Origin: an uncultured Rhodospirillales bacterium
GTDB lineage: Bacteria > Pseudomonadota > Alphaproteobacteria > Acetobacterales > Acetobacteraceae
Reading direction: 5' to 3'
Assembly (NCBI GenBank): GCA_903845065.1
Contig: CAIMWH010000367.1
Coordinates: 1-47,058, forward strand
DNA: 47,058 nt
Shown here: piece after piece, positions 25,514 through 34,010 of the stretch
How the letters are laid out: every line of letters starts with the position of its first letter
Position numbering within the stretch: position 1 is the first letter of the stretch
Notes under the pieces: model-generated
Seen by the model: the letters and a program-made list of their open reading frames with translations, nothing else
The model's database searches: none
What the model was told of the DNA's origin: nothing
Program-made: the position numbers and the translations under genes

Positions 25514-27108
25514 CAGGCGGTGAAGCGGGCGCGGGCGAGGGTGAAGTAGGCGTAGCTGGCGTTGATCTTGTAGCCGAGATCGAGCCGCGGGTTGCGGGCG
25601 AACACCCAGTGGAGCGAGAGGGCGTTGAAGGCCGGCATGTCGCGCAGGATTTTCACCTCGGCTTCCCGGGTGAGGGCCTGGCGGCGTTCGAGGTCGGGCT
25701 CGTCGAGGATGCGGGCGAGGGTGTCATCGATGCCGGGCAGGGCGGCGCCGTAGTGGCTGTAGTTGCGGCCGCCCTTGCCGTCCTTGCGGACTTCGTTGGC
25801 GGAGGAGAAGTAGGTTTGCAGCAGCGAGGTGCCGACCGGGGCGGTGGTTTCGGAGTTCATGGGGAAGATGTTCTGATCGCGCAGGTTATCCGTGTGGTAG
25901 GCGGTGTGGTCCACGGTGCGGAGCTGCATGTCGATGCCGACGGTGCGCAGCATCTCCTGGATCATGATCATGACGGCCTGATAGTCCTCGCGCTGCGAAA
26001 TGTAGGTCTCGAAGGTGAGGCCCTTCGGATAGCCGGCTTCGGCGAGGAGTTGCTTGGCCTTCGCCGGGTTGTAGTCATATTGCAGGTCCTCCGGCAGCTG
26101 GTTCTGCTGGAAGGTGCCGGGGTATTCGGGCGGGTTGATGGCCCAGATATCGCCGTAGAGTTCGCCGTAGGCCTGCTGGAACACCTTGCGGTCGATGGCG
26201 AAGCGGATGGCGCGGCGGACGCGGATGTCATCGAAGGGTTTGCGGGTGAGGTTGAAGGCGATGATGTTCTGGCTGCCCGGGCGGGTGAAATCGAAGGCCG
26301 CCTTGGGGGCCTGGCCGCGCACCTCGTCAAGCCAGCCGGGCAGGCGGATGCCCTCGATGATGTCGAGCTGGCCCTTGAGGAAGCCCAGGGTGCGGGCGGT
26401 GGAATCGGGCACATAGCGGAATTCGACGCCGGCGACCTGGGCTTTCTGGCCGTGGTAGTCGGCGAAGGGCTTCAGCACCACGCCGCGCTCGTTGTCGTAG
26501 CTCTCGAATTCGAACGGGCCGCTGCCGATGGGCGCGCGGCGGTAACCCTGGCCGAGTTTTTCGACCGCCTTGCGGCTGACCACCAGGGCGCCGCGCGCGA
26601 TCAGGCCGGTGGCGAAGAAGGTGGGGTCCGGGCGCTTGAGGGTGATGCGCAGGTGGTGCTTGTCGAGCGCCGCGATATCGTCAACGCCCTGGTAGAACAC
26701 GCGGTATTGCGAGCCGCCGGCGGGATCGCGGATGCGGTCGAGGGTGAACTTGGCGTCATCGGCCGTCACTTCGCCGTAGCCTTTGTGGAACAGCATGCCC
26801 TCGCGCAGTTTCAGCGTGATGGTGCGGCTGTCCTTGCTCATTTCCCAGGTTTCGGCGGCCTCGCCGACGAGGCCCTTGGGATCGAGATCGAAGGTGCCGT
26901 AGGGCGGATCGGTGAAGGCATCGAAAATCTGGCGGGTGACATCATTGTCGGCGCCCTGCACGCCGATGGCGGGATCGAGCGAGGCGGGTTTTTCGACCGA
27001 GAGGCCGAAGCGGATGATGTTGTCCGACGACCCCGCGAAGGCGGGGGTGGCGGAGAGCGCCGCGCCGGCGAGGCCGGCGCGGAGCACGTCACGGCGGGTT
27101 GTTTTCAT
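25513..27108 (-). CDS. ABC importer solute-binding protein, family 5 (second system)
   Basis: Periplasmic receptor, 531 residues. Twin-arginine signal TTRRDVLRAGLAGAALSATPAFA, with mature part from about residue 26. SBP_bac_5 segments include SLDPAIGVQGADNDVTRQIF, MSKDSRTITLKLREGMLFHKG and APIGSGPFEFESYDNERG. ATG 27108 is followed by a convincing signal. Only 27 bases separate it from the racemase-type gene, so the enzyme and its transporter are probably one operon. The enzymes upstream suggest an acid-sugar, aromatic-acid or lactone ligand; the sequence does not decide. Confidence 0.92.
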   Translation of the reverse strand: MKTTRRDVLRAGLAGAALSATPAFAGSSDNIIRFGLSVEKPASLDPAIGVQGADNDVTRQIFDAFTDPPYGTFDLDPKGLVGEAAETWEMSKDSRTITLKLREGMLFHKGYGEVTADDAKFTLDRIRDPAGGSQYRVFYQGVDDIAALDKHHLRITLKRPDPTFFATGLIARGALVVSRKAVEKLGQGYRRAPIGSGPFEFESYDNERGVVLKPFADYHGQKAQVAGVEFRYVPDSTARTLGFLKGQLDIIEGIRLPGWLDEVRGQAPKAAFDFTRPGSQNIIAFNLTRKPFDDIRVRRAIRFAIDRKVFQQAYGELYGDIWAINPPEYPGTFQQNQLPEDLQYDYNPAKAKQLLAEAGYPKGLTFETYISQREDYQAVMIMIQEMLRTVGIDMQLRTVDHTAYHTDNLRDQNIFPMNSETTAPVGTSLLQTYFSSANEVRKDGKGGRNYSHYGAALPGIDDTLARILDEPDLERRQALTREAEVKILRDMPAFNALSLHWVFARNPRLDLGYKINASYAYFTLARARFTA

Positions 27109-27135
27109 TGTGGTGTTTCCCCCTTGTGCGCTGGT

Positions 27136-28245
27136 TCAGCCGATATCGAGCCGCCGGCTGGCGACTTCGGCGGCGATGAGATCGAGCCCGAGGCCGGGCG
27201 CGGTGGGCAGATGGAACAGGCCGTCGACCGGGCGCGGCGGGTTGGCGAACACCGGGTGGCGGCGGTTGGAGGGATCGTCAAGCTCGATCGGCTTGGTGGC
27301 CTGAAGCTGGGCGGCGACGACGTGCATGTTGGCGAGATGGCCGATGGTGGGCTGGGTCTGGTGCGGCACCAGTTCCACGCCGTGGGCCTGGCACAGGGCG
27401 GCGCAGCGCATCAGGCCGGTGATGCCGCCCATCTTCACGATATCAGGCTGCACCATGGTGACGCCGGCCTCGATGAGATCGCGCACGCCGGCGATTGTGT
27501 AGGTCTGTTCGCCGGCCGAGACGGTGATATCGAGCCGGCGCGCGACCTCGCCCATTTCGCGGATGTGGTAGTGCTGCACGGGCTCCTCGAACCACCAGAA
27601 GCCGAGTTCCTCCAACGCGCGGCCGACGCGGATGGCGCCGCCGGTGGACAGGCCGTTGTTGGCATCGAAGGCGAGGGGGAAATCGTCACCCACCAGCTTG
27701 CGCACGGCGCGGGCCTTGGCGATGTCACCGGTGATGTCGGCGTCGGGCTTCGTGCGGTCATTGTCGAAGCGGATCTTGATCGCGGACGGCTTGTCCTTGA
27801 GGCGCTCCTCCACCACGCGCAGCACCTCGTCCACGGTGCGCACGCCGTTGCCGCCGATGGAGGCGTAGAACGGCAACGCGGTGCGCCAGGCGCCGCCGAG
27901 CAGCTTGTAGACGGGCTGGCCGAGCAGCTTGCCCTTGAGGTCCCACAGGGCGATGTCCAGCGCCGCAAGGGCGCCGCCGAGGGCGCCTTCGGGGCCGAGT
28001 TTCACCAGCTTGTGGATCAGGCGATCGTGGATGACCGCGTGATCGAGCGGATCGGCGCCGATGATGGCGGCGGCGATGTGATGCTTGAGGATGATGAGGG
28101 AGGCGAGGCCGCCGGCCATGGGGGAGGCTTCGCCGATGCCGACCATGCCGTTGTCGGCGTGAACGCGTAGGAAGGCGCCGCGCTTCTCGGCCGCGTCACC
28201 CTTGGCCCATTCGATCTGGAAGGCCTCGATGCTGGTGATTTTCAT
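27136..28245 (-). CDS. enolase-superfamily enzyme, mandelate racemase-like
   Basis: A 369-residue TIM-barrel enzyme that abstracts the proton next to a carboxylate. Catalytic Lys157 in KIR (KxR instead of KxK), metal ligands Asp194 (FDANN), Glu220/221 (EEP) and Glu246 (GEQ), and the Asp268/His295 pair (PHQTQP) that defines the mandelate racemase subgroup. Many members dehydrate acid sugars, others racemise. Start ATG 28245 forms an ATGA overlap with the stop of the amidohydrolase gene; the longer open frame upstream is not conserved. The KxR form plus an amidohydrolase neighbour suggests acid-sugar or lactone catabolism, which is inference. Confidence 0.9.
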   Translation of the reverse strand: MKITSIEAFQIEWAKGDAAEKRGAFLRVHADNGMVGIGEASPMAGGLASLIILKHHIAAAIIGADPLDHAVIHDRLIHKLVKLGPEGALGGALAALDIALWDLKGKLLGQPVYKLLGGAWRTALPFYASIGGNGVRTVDEVLRVVEERLKDKPSAIKIRFDNDRTKPDADITGDIAKARAVRKLVGDDFPLAFDANNGLSTGGAIRVGRALEELGFWWFEEPVQHYHIREMGEVARRLDITVSAGEQTYTIAGVRDLIEAGVTMVQPDIVKMGGITGLMRCAALCQAHGVELVPHQTQPTIGHLANMHVVAAQLQATKPIELDDPSNRRHPVFANPPRPVDGLFHLPTAPGLGLDLIAAEVASRRLDIG

Positions 28246-29207
28246 GGAGTGTGGTTTCCCTGGTTGGCGATGCCGGTTTCGGCCATTTGCAACATGAATT
28301 CGCTGTAGCGCCCGCGCCGTTCGCCGCCCCAGGCCTCGTAGGCCAGCATGATGGGGCGGTGGCGTTCCTCGGAGAGGTTGAGGCTGGGGGGGAACAGCCA
28401 GACGTCGGCGTGCCGCTTGAGAGCCGTCATGTCCCATTCGGGCCCGAGCGGGCGGGGCGCGATGGGGCGGGCGAACAGCAGGCGGTGGGCGTTGTCGTGG
28501 CGGATGGCCTGGAGGTCGGCCGCGGTGGGGTTGAGGCGGAGCGCCCAGTCGAGCGTGGTGCGGTAGGTTTCGTCGCGCCACAGGGCCACCGGCCATTCGC
28601 TGCCCCACAGCACGCGACCCCAGCCGATGCGGGCGACCACGGCGGCGGCCCAGGCTTCGAGCGGGGTGTGGCCGAGGGCGCCGTGGCGGGTGAAGGCGAC
28701 GTGGAAGCGGGGGTGATCGAACAGGCGGCTCACCTCGGGGTGGGCGCTGAGCAGGGCGGGATCGGCGGGGCCGGCGAAATGGCCGGCGAGGACGAAGCTG
28801 GCGGGGAATTCATCGAGGAAATCGGCCAGCAGTTCGGCCGCCACGCGCAGGCCCTGGTCTCCCACCACCAGCGGGAAGGCGCCGGCTTCGCCCAGTATGG
28901 CCAGCACGTCGGGGTTGGCGGCGATGAAGGCGGCGGGGAGGCGGATGCCGGAGAAGCCGCTGGCGAGCTGGGCGCGGATGGCGGCGCGCACATGCTCGGG
29001 GGAGCGGCCGACGGGCATGCCGACGGCGCGGAAACGGTCGGGGTGAGCGACCAGGGCGCGGGAGATCTCGAGCAGGTCCGGGCAGGTTTCGGCGGTGCTG
29101 AGCAGGGCGGCGGTGACGCCTTCGCGGTCCATCAGGCGCAGCATGTCCTCCAGCGCCAGGAAGCGCGGCAGGGCGACATGGGCGTAGGCGTCGATGATCG
29201 GCGTCAT
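28242..29207 (-). CDS. amidohydrolase-2 family TIM-barrel hydrolase
   Basis: A 321-residue member of the COG2159 type amidohydrolases (lactonase, decarboxylase or hydrolase; often acid-sugar lactonase). Strand 1 reads IDAYAHV: the usual HxH metal pair has Tyr in the first position, so one ligand is missing or replaced. Further motifs are FVLAGHFAG, FTRHG and RVLWGSEWPV (usually GSDWP). It overlaps the regulator gene by 4 bases upstream and the racemase-type gene downstream. A lactonase or decarboxylase role in that pathway is plausible; the odd metal site leaves activity uncertain. Confidence 0.85.
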   Translation of the reverse strand: MTPIIDAYAHVALPRFLALEDMLRLMDREGVTAALLSTAETCPDLLEISRALVAHPDRFRAVGMPVGRSPEHVRAAIRAQLASGFSGIRLPAAFIAANPDVLAILGEAGAFPLVVGDQGLRVAAELLADFLDEFPASFVLAGHFAGPADPALLSAHPEVSRLFDHPRFHVAFTRHGALGHTPLEAWAAAVVARIGWGRVLWGSEWPVALWRDETYRTTLDWALRLNPTAADLQAIRHDNAHRLLFARPIAPRPLGPEWDMTALKRHADVWLFPPSLNLSEERHRPIMLAYEAWGGERRGRYSEFMLQMAETGIANQGNHTP

Positions 29208-29971
29208 GCGGAGACCTTTGCGCGGCGGGCTTGGGCGATGCGTTCGGGGTTGGGTTGCCAGGTGTCGAGCAGGCGGTTGACCGCGAGGCTGGCGGCGTCC
29301 GGATCACGCGCGCGGATCGCATCGAGGACGGCTGCGTGGTACGGCAGGGACATCGCCTGACCCGCCACCACGCGGGCGGTGGCGTTGACGGCGTTGCCGT
29401 AGATGCCGATCACGATGACATCGATGAGGCGGGCGAGGATGAAGTTGTGGGTGGCCTCGAAGATGCCGGCGTGGAAGGCGCGGTCGGCCTCGGAATGGGC
29501 GGCGGGATTGCCGACGGTGGCGCACATGGCGGCGTAGGCCTCGGCGATGCGCTCGATTTCCTCGGGCGTGGCGGACTGCGCGGCGCGGGCGGCGGCGGCG
29601 GGTTCCAGCACACGGCGGACATCGCGCAGGGCATCGAGCACGGCCTGGCTGGGGCCGGTTTCATAGTACCACACCATGAGGTCGGGGTCGGTGTGGTTCC
29701 AGTGTTTCTGGTCACGCACCCGGGTGCCGGTCTTGGGGCGGATTTCGAGCAGGCCCTTGGAGGCGAGGGTTTTCATCGCCTCGCGGAAGGTGGTGCGGCT
29801 TACCTGGAAGCGGGCGACGAGGTCATCCTCGTTGGGCAGTGTCTCGCCGGCCGGGAACTCGCCGCCGACGATACGGCGGCCGATGTCATGCACCAGCATG
29901 CCGAACACGCCACGACGCGGCGTGGAGCCGTAGCGGCGGACAAACTCATCGAAGGGCGAGGAGACCAGCAC
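29204..29971 (-). CDS. FadR-type GntR family regulator (FCD domain)
   Basis: A 255-residue regulator. The winged helix is at about 25-90 (LPNEDDLVARFQVSRTTFREAMKTLASKGLLEIRPKTGTRV). The FCD effector domain follows with ligand/metal-binding His in EADRAFHAGIFEATHN and YHAAVLDAIRARD. It leads the minus-strand operon of amidohydrolase, racemase-type enzyme and importer, and is divergent from the CUT1 operon at 30122. It probably represses both from the shared gap and responds to a carboxylate such as a sugar acid; this is the family's usual mode. Confidence 0.9.
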   Translation of the reverse strand: MLVSSPFDEFVRRYGSTPRRGVFGMLVHDIGRRIVGGEFPAGETLPNEDDLVARFQVSRTTFREAMKTLASKGLLEIRPKTGTRVRDQKHWNHTDPDLMVWYYETGPSQAVLDALRDVRRVLEPAAAARAAQSATPEEIERIAEAYAAMCATVGNPAAHSEADRAFHAGIFEATHNFILARLIDVIVIGIYGNAVNATARVVAGQAMSLPYHAAVLDAIRARDPDAASLAVNRLLDTWQPNPERIAQARRAKVSA

Positions 29972-30029
29972 CGTTGCGTTTCATCCCTTGGGCCATCCAG
30001 CGCCCTCATTGGAGCGCCCATAGATATTT

Positions 30030-30040
30030 TCATACGATGA
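30030..30040. promoter_or_regulatory. operator-like TCAT-N3-ATGA site
   Basis: TCAT (30030-30033) and ATGA (30037-30040) form a short inverted repeat in an AT-richer stretch just ahead of a TTGACA, between the FadR-type regulator and the CUT1 receptor gene. The symmetry and position fit a GntR-family half-site pair. Confidence 0.3.
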
Positions 30041-30070
30041 TTGACAAGGCAAGCCGCCCGGCCGGATGAT
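30041..30070 (+). promoter_or_regulatory. putative promoter of the first CUT1 operon
   Basis: A consensus TTGACA (30041-30046) is followed after 18 bases by GATGAT (30065-30070), a 4 of 6 match to TATAAT, about 50 bases before the start of the solute-binding gene. The operator-like site at 30030 abuts it. Confidence 0.4.
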
Positions 30071-30082
30071 CCGGCCGAGCGG
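30054..30082 (+). promoter_or_regulatory. GC-rich palindrome in the leader of the first CUT1 operon
   Basis: CGGCCGGAT (30059-30067) and ATCCGGCCG (30069-30077) are exact complements around one base. Pairing continues with one mismatch to CCGC (30054-30057) and GCGG (30079-30082). It overlaps the -10 region, so it could be an operator, or an RNA hairpin early in the transcript. Confidence 0.4.
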
Positions 30083-30121
30083 GCGGTACAGCCTGCGCGC
30101 AAAAATGCGGAGGATCGGTCC

Positions 30122-31438
30122 ATGGACATCCAACAGCCCCAGTCTGGCGGCACGGCCACGCGGCGCGCGGTGATCGCCGGCGCCTTCGCGGCCCTGCCGT
30201 TCGCCGCCCGCGCGGCCGCCCCCCCTGCCCCGGCGCAGCCGTTCACGTTGCGGTTTGCCACCAACTATGCCGGCGTGCACCCGATGGCCAAGGTGGTGCG
30301 CGGCCTGATCGACGATTTCCGCAAGGACTATCCCGCCATCACGGTGGCGATCGAGGAAACGCCGGGCAACGACCACCAGACCAAGATCAAGCTCGACGCC
30401 AGTTCGGACCGCATGCCGGACGTGTTCAACTACTGGCGGCTGGACCCGGGCTTCGGGCTCGACCAGATCGCGCGGGCCGGCAAGGTGGCCGATCTGACCG
30501 AGTGGACGAAAGCCGACCCCGCGTTCCAGAACCTGTTCGACGACTATTCGTGGAAAACTGCGACGCTGGACGGCAAGACCTACGGCGTGCCGGCGATCAT
30601 GTTCTATGTGGAATTCCTCGCCAACCGTGCGGTATTCGCCCGCGCCGGGGTGCCGGTGCCGACGGATTGGGACAGTCTGCTGTCCGCCGTGCGGGCGTTG
30701 AAGGCCAAGGGCGAGTTGCCGTGGGCGATTTCGATCGGCAACGACAGCCAGGGCGGGCGGATCTACAACTATGTGGTCAACCGCACCGTGGGCAATCCGC
30801 GCGCGCTGCGGATGCATTCCGGGCAGGAACCGATCAACGTGCCGGAAATGGTGCGCGCGGCGACCATGCTGCGGGACCTGGTGGTGGGGTTCACGCCGGC
30901 GGACGCGATTTCCATCAACAATGACGCGGTCTATGCGAAATACGTCAATTCCGGGCGCGGGGCGCTGATGATCGATGGCTCGTGGGTGACGCCGACGATC
31001 AAGCCCGAGGTGCTGGAGAGTATCGACGTGCTGGCGTTTCCGCTGCTGCCTGGCGGTGCGCAGACCGAGCGCAATGTGGAGCGCGATCTTACCTCGTTGT
31101 GGTATGCCGGGGCCAAGCCGATGGCCGATGCGGCGCGGCGGCCGTATATCCAGGAACTCATCCGGCGACTGTCTTCGCGCGAGGCCGAGAAGCATTACGC
31201 CGAGGATGCCAAGCAGCAGATCCCGGCGCTCGGCGTGAACGTCGATGAGAGCAAGTATGGCCGGGTGGCGCTGGCGGCGCAGACCATGGCGCTGTCGGTG
31301 CCAGCCAACAAATGGATCCCCTCGGTGCTGAAGCCGTCGCAGCGCTCGAAGTTCGAGCCGCTGCTGGGCGAGTTCCTGTCGGGCGACCACACGCCGGAGG
31401 CTTTCGTCGCCCGCCTCGCCACCATTTTTGGCACCTGA
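30122..31438 (+). CDS. ABC sugar importer (CUT1) solute-binding protein, first system
   Basis: Periplasmic receptor of family 1, 438 residues. Tat-like signal (TATRRAVIAGAFAALPFAARAAA). Mature part shows FATNYAGVHPMAKVVRGLID, the RMPDVFNYWRLDPG segment and GVPAIMFYVEFLANRAVFARAGV, typical of MalE/UgpB-like receptors. ATG 30122 has GGAGGA upstream; the frame opens earlier at 30041 with unconserved sequence. First gene of an operon with two permeases and an aldo/keto reductase and no ATPase. The ligand is probably a sugar or polyol. Confidence 0.92.
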   Translation: MDIQQPQSGGTATRRAVIAGAFAALPFAARAAAPPAPAQPFTLRFATNYAGVHPMAKVVRGLIDDFRKDYPAITVAIEETPGNDHQTKIKLDASSDRMPDVFNYWRLDPGFGLDQIARAGKVADLTEWTKADPAFQNLFDDYSWKTATLDGKTYGVPAIMFYVEFLANRAVFARAGVPVPTDWDSLLSAVRALKAKGELPWAISIGNDSQGGRIYNYVVNRTVGNPRALRMHSGQEPINVPEMVRAATMLRDLVVGFTPADAISINNDAVYAKYVNSGRGALMIDGSWVTPTIKPEVLESIDVLAFPLLPGGAQTERNVERDLTSLWYAGAKPMADAARRPYIQELIRRLSSREAEKHYAEDAKQQIPALGVNVDESKYGRVALAAQTMALSVPANKWIPSVLKPSQRSKFEPLLGEFLSGDHTPEAFVARLATIFGT

Positions 31439-31447
31439 CCGCCGCTG

Positions 31448-32320
31448 ATGGGCACGCTGCGCTTCCGTCCGGCGGTGCTGCTGTTCATGCTGCCGGCGTT
31501 CGTGCTGTACGGGGTGTTCTTCCTGCTGCCGTTCGGGCGCACGGTGCTGGCGAGCCTGTACGAATGGAACGGGATGGACGAGGCGGTGTTCGTCGGGCTC
31601 GGCAACTACGCCGAGTTGGGGCGGGATGCGCTGTTTCGCACCGGGTTCGCGCGCGTTGGGCTGTGGGCGGCGGCGGCGGTGCTGCTGAAGGTGGGCATCG
31701 CGCTGCTGCTGGCGAGCGCGTTGCGGGAGCGGATCGCGGGGAGCCGGTTCTTCGAGGCGGCGTTTTTCGTGCCGGTGGTGATTTCCTCCGCCGCCATCAG
31801 CCTGTTGTTCACGCTGCTGTATGACCCGGATATCGGGCTGCTGAATGCGGCGCTGCGGGCGATCGGGTTGGGCGACTATGCGCGGGCCTGGTTGGCCGAT
31901 CGGAACACCGCGCTGTACGCGGTGATCGCGGTGCCGATCTGGCACACCATCGGCTACTTCTTCGTCATCCTGCTGGCCGCCCAGCGCGACATTCCGCGCG
32001 AGTTGTATGAGGCGGCGCGGATCGATGGCGCCGGCGCGCGGGTGACGTTCACCCATATCACGGTGCCCTCGCTGGTGCCGGTGCTGACGGTGTGTGCGGT
32101 GCTGGCGGTGACGGCGGCGTTGAAAAGCTTCGACTATGTGTTCGTCATGACGCGGGGCGGGCCGGGGACGGCCACGGAGGTGCCGGTGACGACGATGTAC
32201 AAGACCATCTTCGTCAATCTGCAGATCGGCTATGGCACCGCGATGGCGACCATCATCTTCGTGGTCGCGCTGGTGGCGACGCTGGCGATCCGCCGGCTGA
32301 CCCGGTTCGGGCGGACCTGA
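31448..32320 (+). CDS. ABC sugar importer permease, MalF/UgpA type (first system)
   Basis: Membrane subunit, 290 residues and six helices. LLFMLPAFVLYGVFFLLPFG start, SLYEWNGMDEAVFVGLGNY, and the EAA loop YEAARIDGAGARVTFTHITVPSL. It starts 9 bases after the receptor gene, and its stop overlaps the next ATG (TGATG). Confidence 0.93.
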   Translation: MGTLRFRPAVLLFMLPAFVLYGVFFLLPFGRTVLASLYEWNGMDEAVFVGLGNYAELGRDALFRTGFARVGLWAAAAVLLKVGIALLLASALRERIAGSRFFEAAFFVPVVISSAAISLLFTLLYDPDIGLLNAALRAIGLGDYARAWLADRNTALYAVIAVPIWHTIGYFFVILLAAQRDIPRELYEAARIDGAGARVTFTHITVPSLVPVLTVCAVLAVTAALKSFDYVFVMTRGGPGTATEVPVTTMYKTIFVNLQIGYGTAMATIIFVVALVATLAIRRLTRFGRT

Positions 32321-33132
32321 TGCGGCGCGTGCTGCTGTATGGGGTGCTGACGGCGCATGCGCTGCTGACGCTGTTTCCGTTCTTGTGGGTGCTGAGCAAT
32401 GCGTTCCGCGAGAGCGATGCCATCCTGACCAGCCTGACGCTGTGGCCGGAGCATTTCGACGGGGCGAATTTCATCCATCTGATGCAGACCACCAATATCC
32501 CGCGGGCTTTCTGGAACTCGGTGAGCATCACGGCGGTGAGTCTGGCGCTGTTGATTTCGACTTCGGTGCCGCTGGCGTTTGCCATCGCGCGGTTCCGGTT
32601 TCGGCTGGCGGAATACGTCTATGTGTTCTTCGCACTGGCGGTGCTGGTGCCGGCGGTTTCGGTGCTGCCGATGACTTTCCGGCTGTTCAATGACCTCGGG
32701 CTGCTCGGCACCAAGTATGGCATCGCACTGATCTATGCGACGGAGCAGTTGCCGATCTCGGTGTTCCTGCTGGTGACGTTCATGCGCGCCATTCCGCATG
32801 AGTTGGACGAGGCCGCGCTGATCGATGGCTGCGGGCTCGGGGACTTGTTCCTGCGGGTGATCCTGCCGCTCAGCCGCAACGGCATCGTCACCGTGCTGAT
32901 CCTGGCATTCGTGGCGATCTGGAACGACTACCTCACCGCGCTGGTGCTGCTGCCGGATCAGCAGAACCGCACGCTGTCCGTCGCGCTGGCGTTCGCCAAG
33001 GACGAGTACCGGGTGGATTACGGGATGATGTCGGCGGCCATCGTGTTCGCGGTGGCGCCGATGCTGCTGCTTTATCTGGTGCTCAAGGAGCGCATCGCCA
33101 CCGGGATGGCGGCGGGCGCGGTCAAGGGCTGA
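32320..33132 (+). CDS. ABC sugar importer permease, MalG/UgpE type (first system)
   Basis: Membrane subunit, 270 residues. LLTLFPFLWVLSNAFRESDAI start, NSVSITAVSLAL, and EAA loop DEAALIDGCGLGDLFLRVILPLSRNG. ATG 32320 overlaps the previous stop. The aldo/keto reductase follows after 17 bases. MalG-type permeases dock a MalK-type ATPase, but none is encoded nearby. Confidence 0.93.
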   Translation: MRRVLLYGVLTAHALLTLFPFLWVLSNAFRESDAILTSLTLWPEHFDGANFIHLMQTTNIPRAFWNSVSITAVSLALLISTSVPLAFAIARFRFRLAEYVYVFFALAVLVPAVSVLPMTFRLFNDLGLLGTKYGIALIYATEQLPISVFLLVTFMRAIPHELDEAALIDGCGLGDLFLRVILPLSRNGIVTVLILAFVAIWNDYLTALVLLPDQQNRTLSVALAFAKDEYRVDYGMMSAAIVFAVAPMLLLYLVLKERIATGMAAGAVKG

Positions 33133-33149
33133 ATCGTAAGGAAACCGCC

Positions 33150-34001
33150 ATGTTCACCACATTCCCGCGCACCGGCGCCACCGTCAGCCGGCTGGGCTAT
33201 GGCGGGGCCGCGATCGGGTTGACCAATTATCTCGAAGCCTATGACGCACAGGCGCGGCGGGCGGTTTCGGTGGCGACCGTGCGCCAGGCGGCGGATGCCG
33301 GGGTGACGTATTTCGATACCGCGCCGGGCTATGGCAACGGGTTGTCGGAGGAGATTTTCGGCGAGGCGCTGGAGGGGCGGGCGGGCATCACCATCGCCAC
33401 CAAGGTGAAGGCCGAGCCGGGGATCGATGTGCGGGCCTCGCTGGAGGCCAGCCTGGCGCGGCTGCGGCGGCCGCGCATCGATTTGTTGCAGATCCACGGC
33501 ACCAGCATCGATGCCGAGACCTGCCGGGCGATCCTGGCGCAGGGCGGGATGGCGGCGCAGATGCGGGCGCTTCGGGATGAGGGGTTGGTGGCGGCAATTG
33601 GGTTCACCTCGGAGGACAACAACGCGGCGGTGTATGATCTCATCGCACATGGCGGGTTCGACAGCATGCAGATCGCCTATAACCTGCTGCTGCAACATCC
33701 CTATGAGCCGACGCGGCCGTTCGGCAGCCTGTTCGCGGCCAAGGCGCAGGGGATGTTCACGGTGACGATGCGGACCATCACCTCCAGTATTTTCCAGCGC
33801 TGGGTGCGGATGGCCAATCCGGCGGATGATTTCGACTACACCGGGGCGCTGATCCAGTTCGTGCTGTCCAACAAACTGATCGACGTGGCGCTGGTGGGGA
33901 TGCGGACGGCCAGCGATGTAGACTCCAGCGTGCGCGAGTGGCGCGATACCGGCAAGCGGATCGACGTGGAGGCGCTGTGGGGGCGCTACGTGACGCCCTG
34001 A
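33150..34001 (+). CDS. aldo/keto reductase
   Basis: A 283-residue NAD(P)H-dependent carbonyl reductase or sugar dehydrogenase. The catalytic tetrad is complete: Asp56 and Tyr61 (FDTAPGYG), Lys85 (IATKVK) and His116 (LLQIHG). The ending is shorter than the usual 310-330 residues, closer to the D-threo-aldose/L-fucose dehydrogenase-like branch, but the core barrel is intact. A ribosome binding site (AAGGAAA) precedes ATG 33150. It is the only enzyme in the first CUT1 operon, so it likely acts on the imported sugar or its aldonate. Confidence 0.9.
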   Translation: MFTTFPRTGATVSRLGYGGAAIGLTNYLEAYDAQARRAVSVATVRQAADAGVTYFDTAPGYGNGLSEEIFGEALEGRAGITIATKVKAEPGIDVRASLEASLARLRRPRIDLLQIHGTSIDAETCRAILAQGGMAAQMRALRDEGLVAAIGFTSEDNNAAVYDLIAHGGFDSMQIAYNLLLQHPYEPTRPFGSLFAAKAQGMFTVTMRTITSSIFQRWVRMANPADDFDYTGALIQFVLSNKLIDVALVGMRTASDVDSSVREWRDTGKRIDVEALWGRYVTP

Positions 34002-34010
34002 TCGCCGCCC

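Noticed and set aside
25609-28170. Open frame of 853 codons on the plus strand
   Set aside because: Antisense to the receptor and racemase-type genes; Gly/Ala/Val/Asp-rich shadow without motifs.
30041-30121. N-terminal extension of the first CUT1 receptor
   Set aside because: The segment covers the promoter and palindrome and has no signal-peptide character; ATG 30122 has GGAGGA upstream.
29981-32056. Open frame of 691 codons on the minus strand
   Set aside because: Antisense to the first CUT1 receptor and permease; composition rich in Arg, His and Gln, no recognisable motif.
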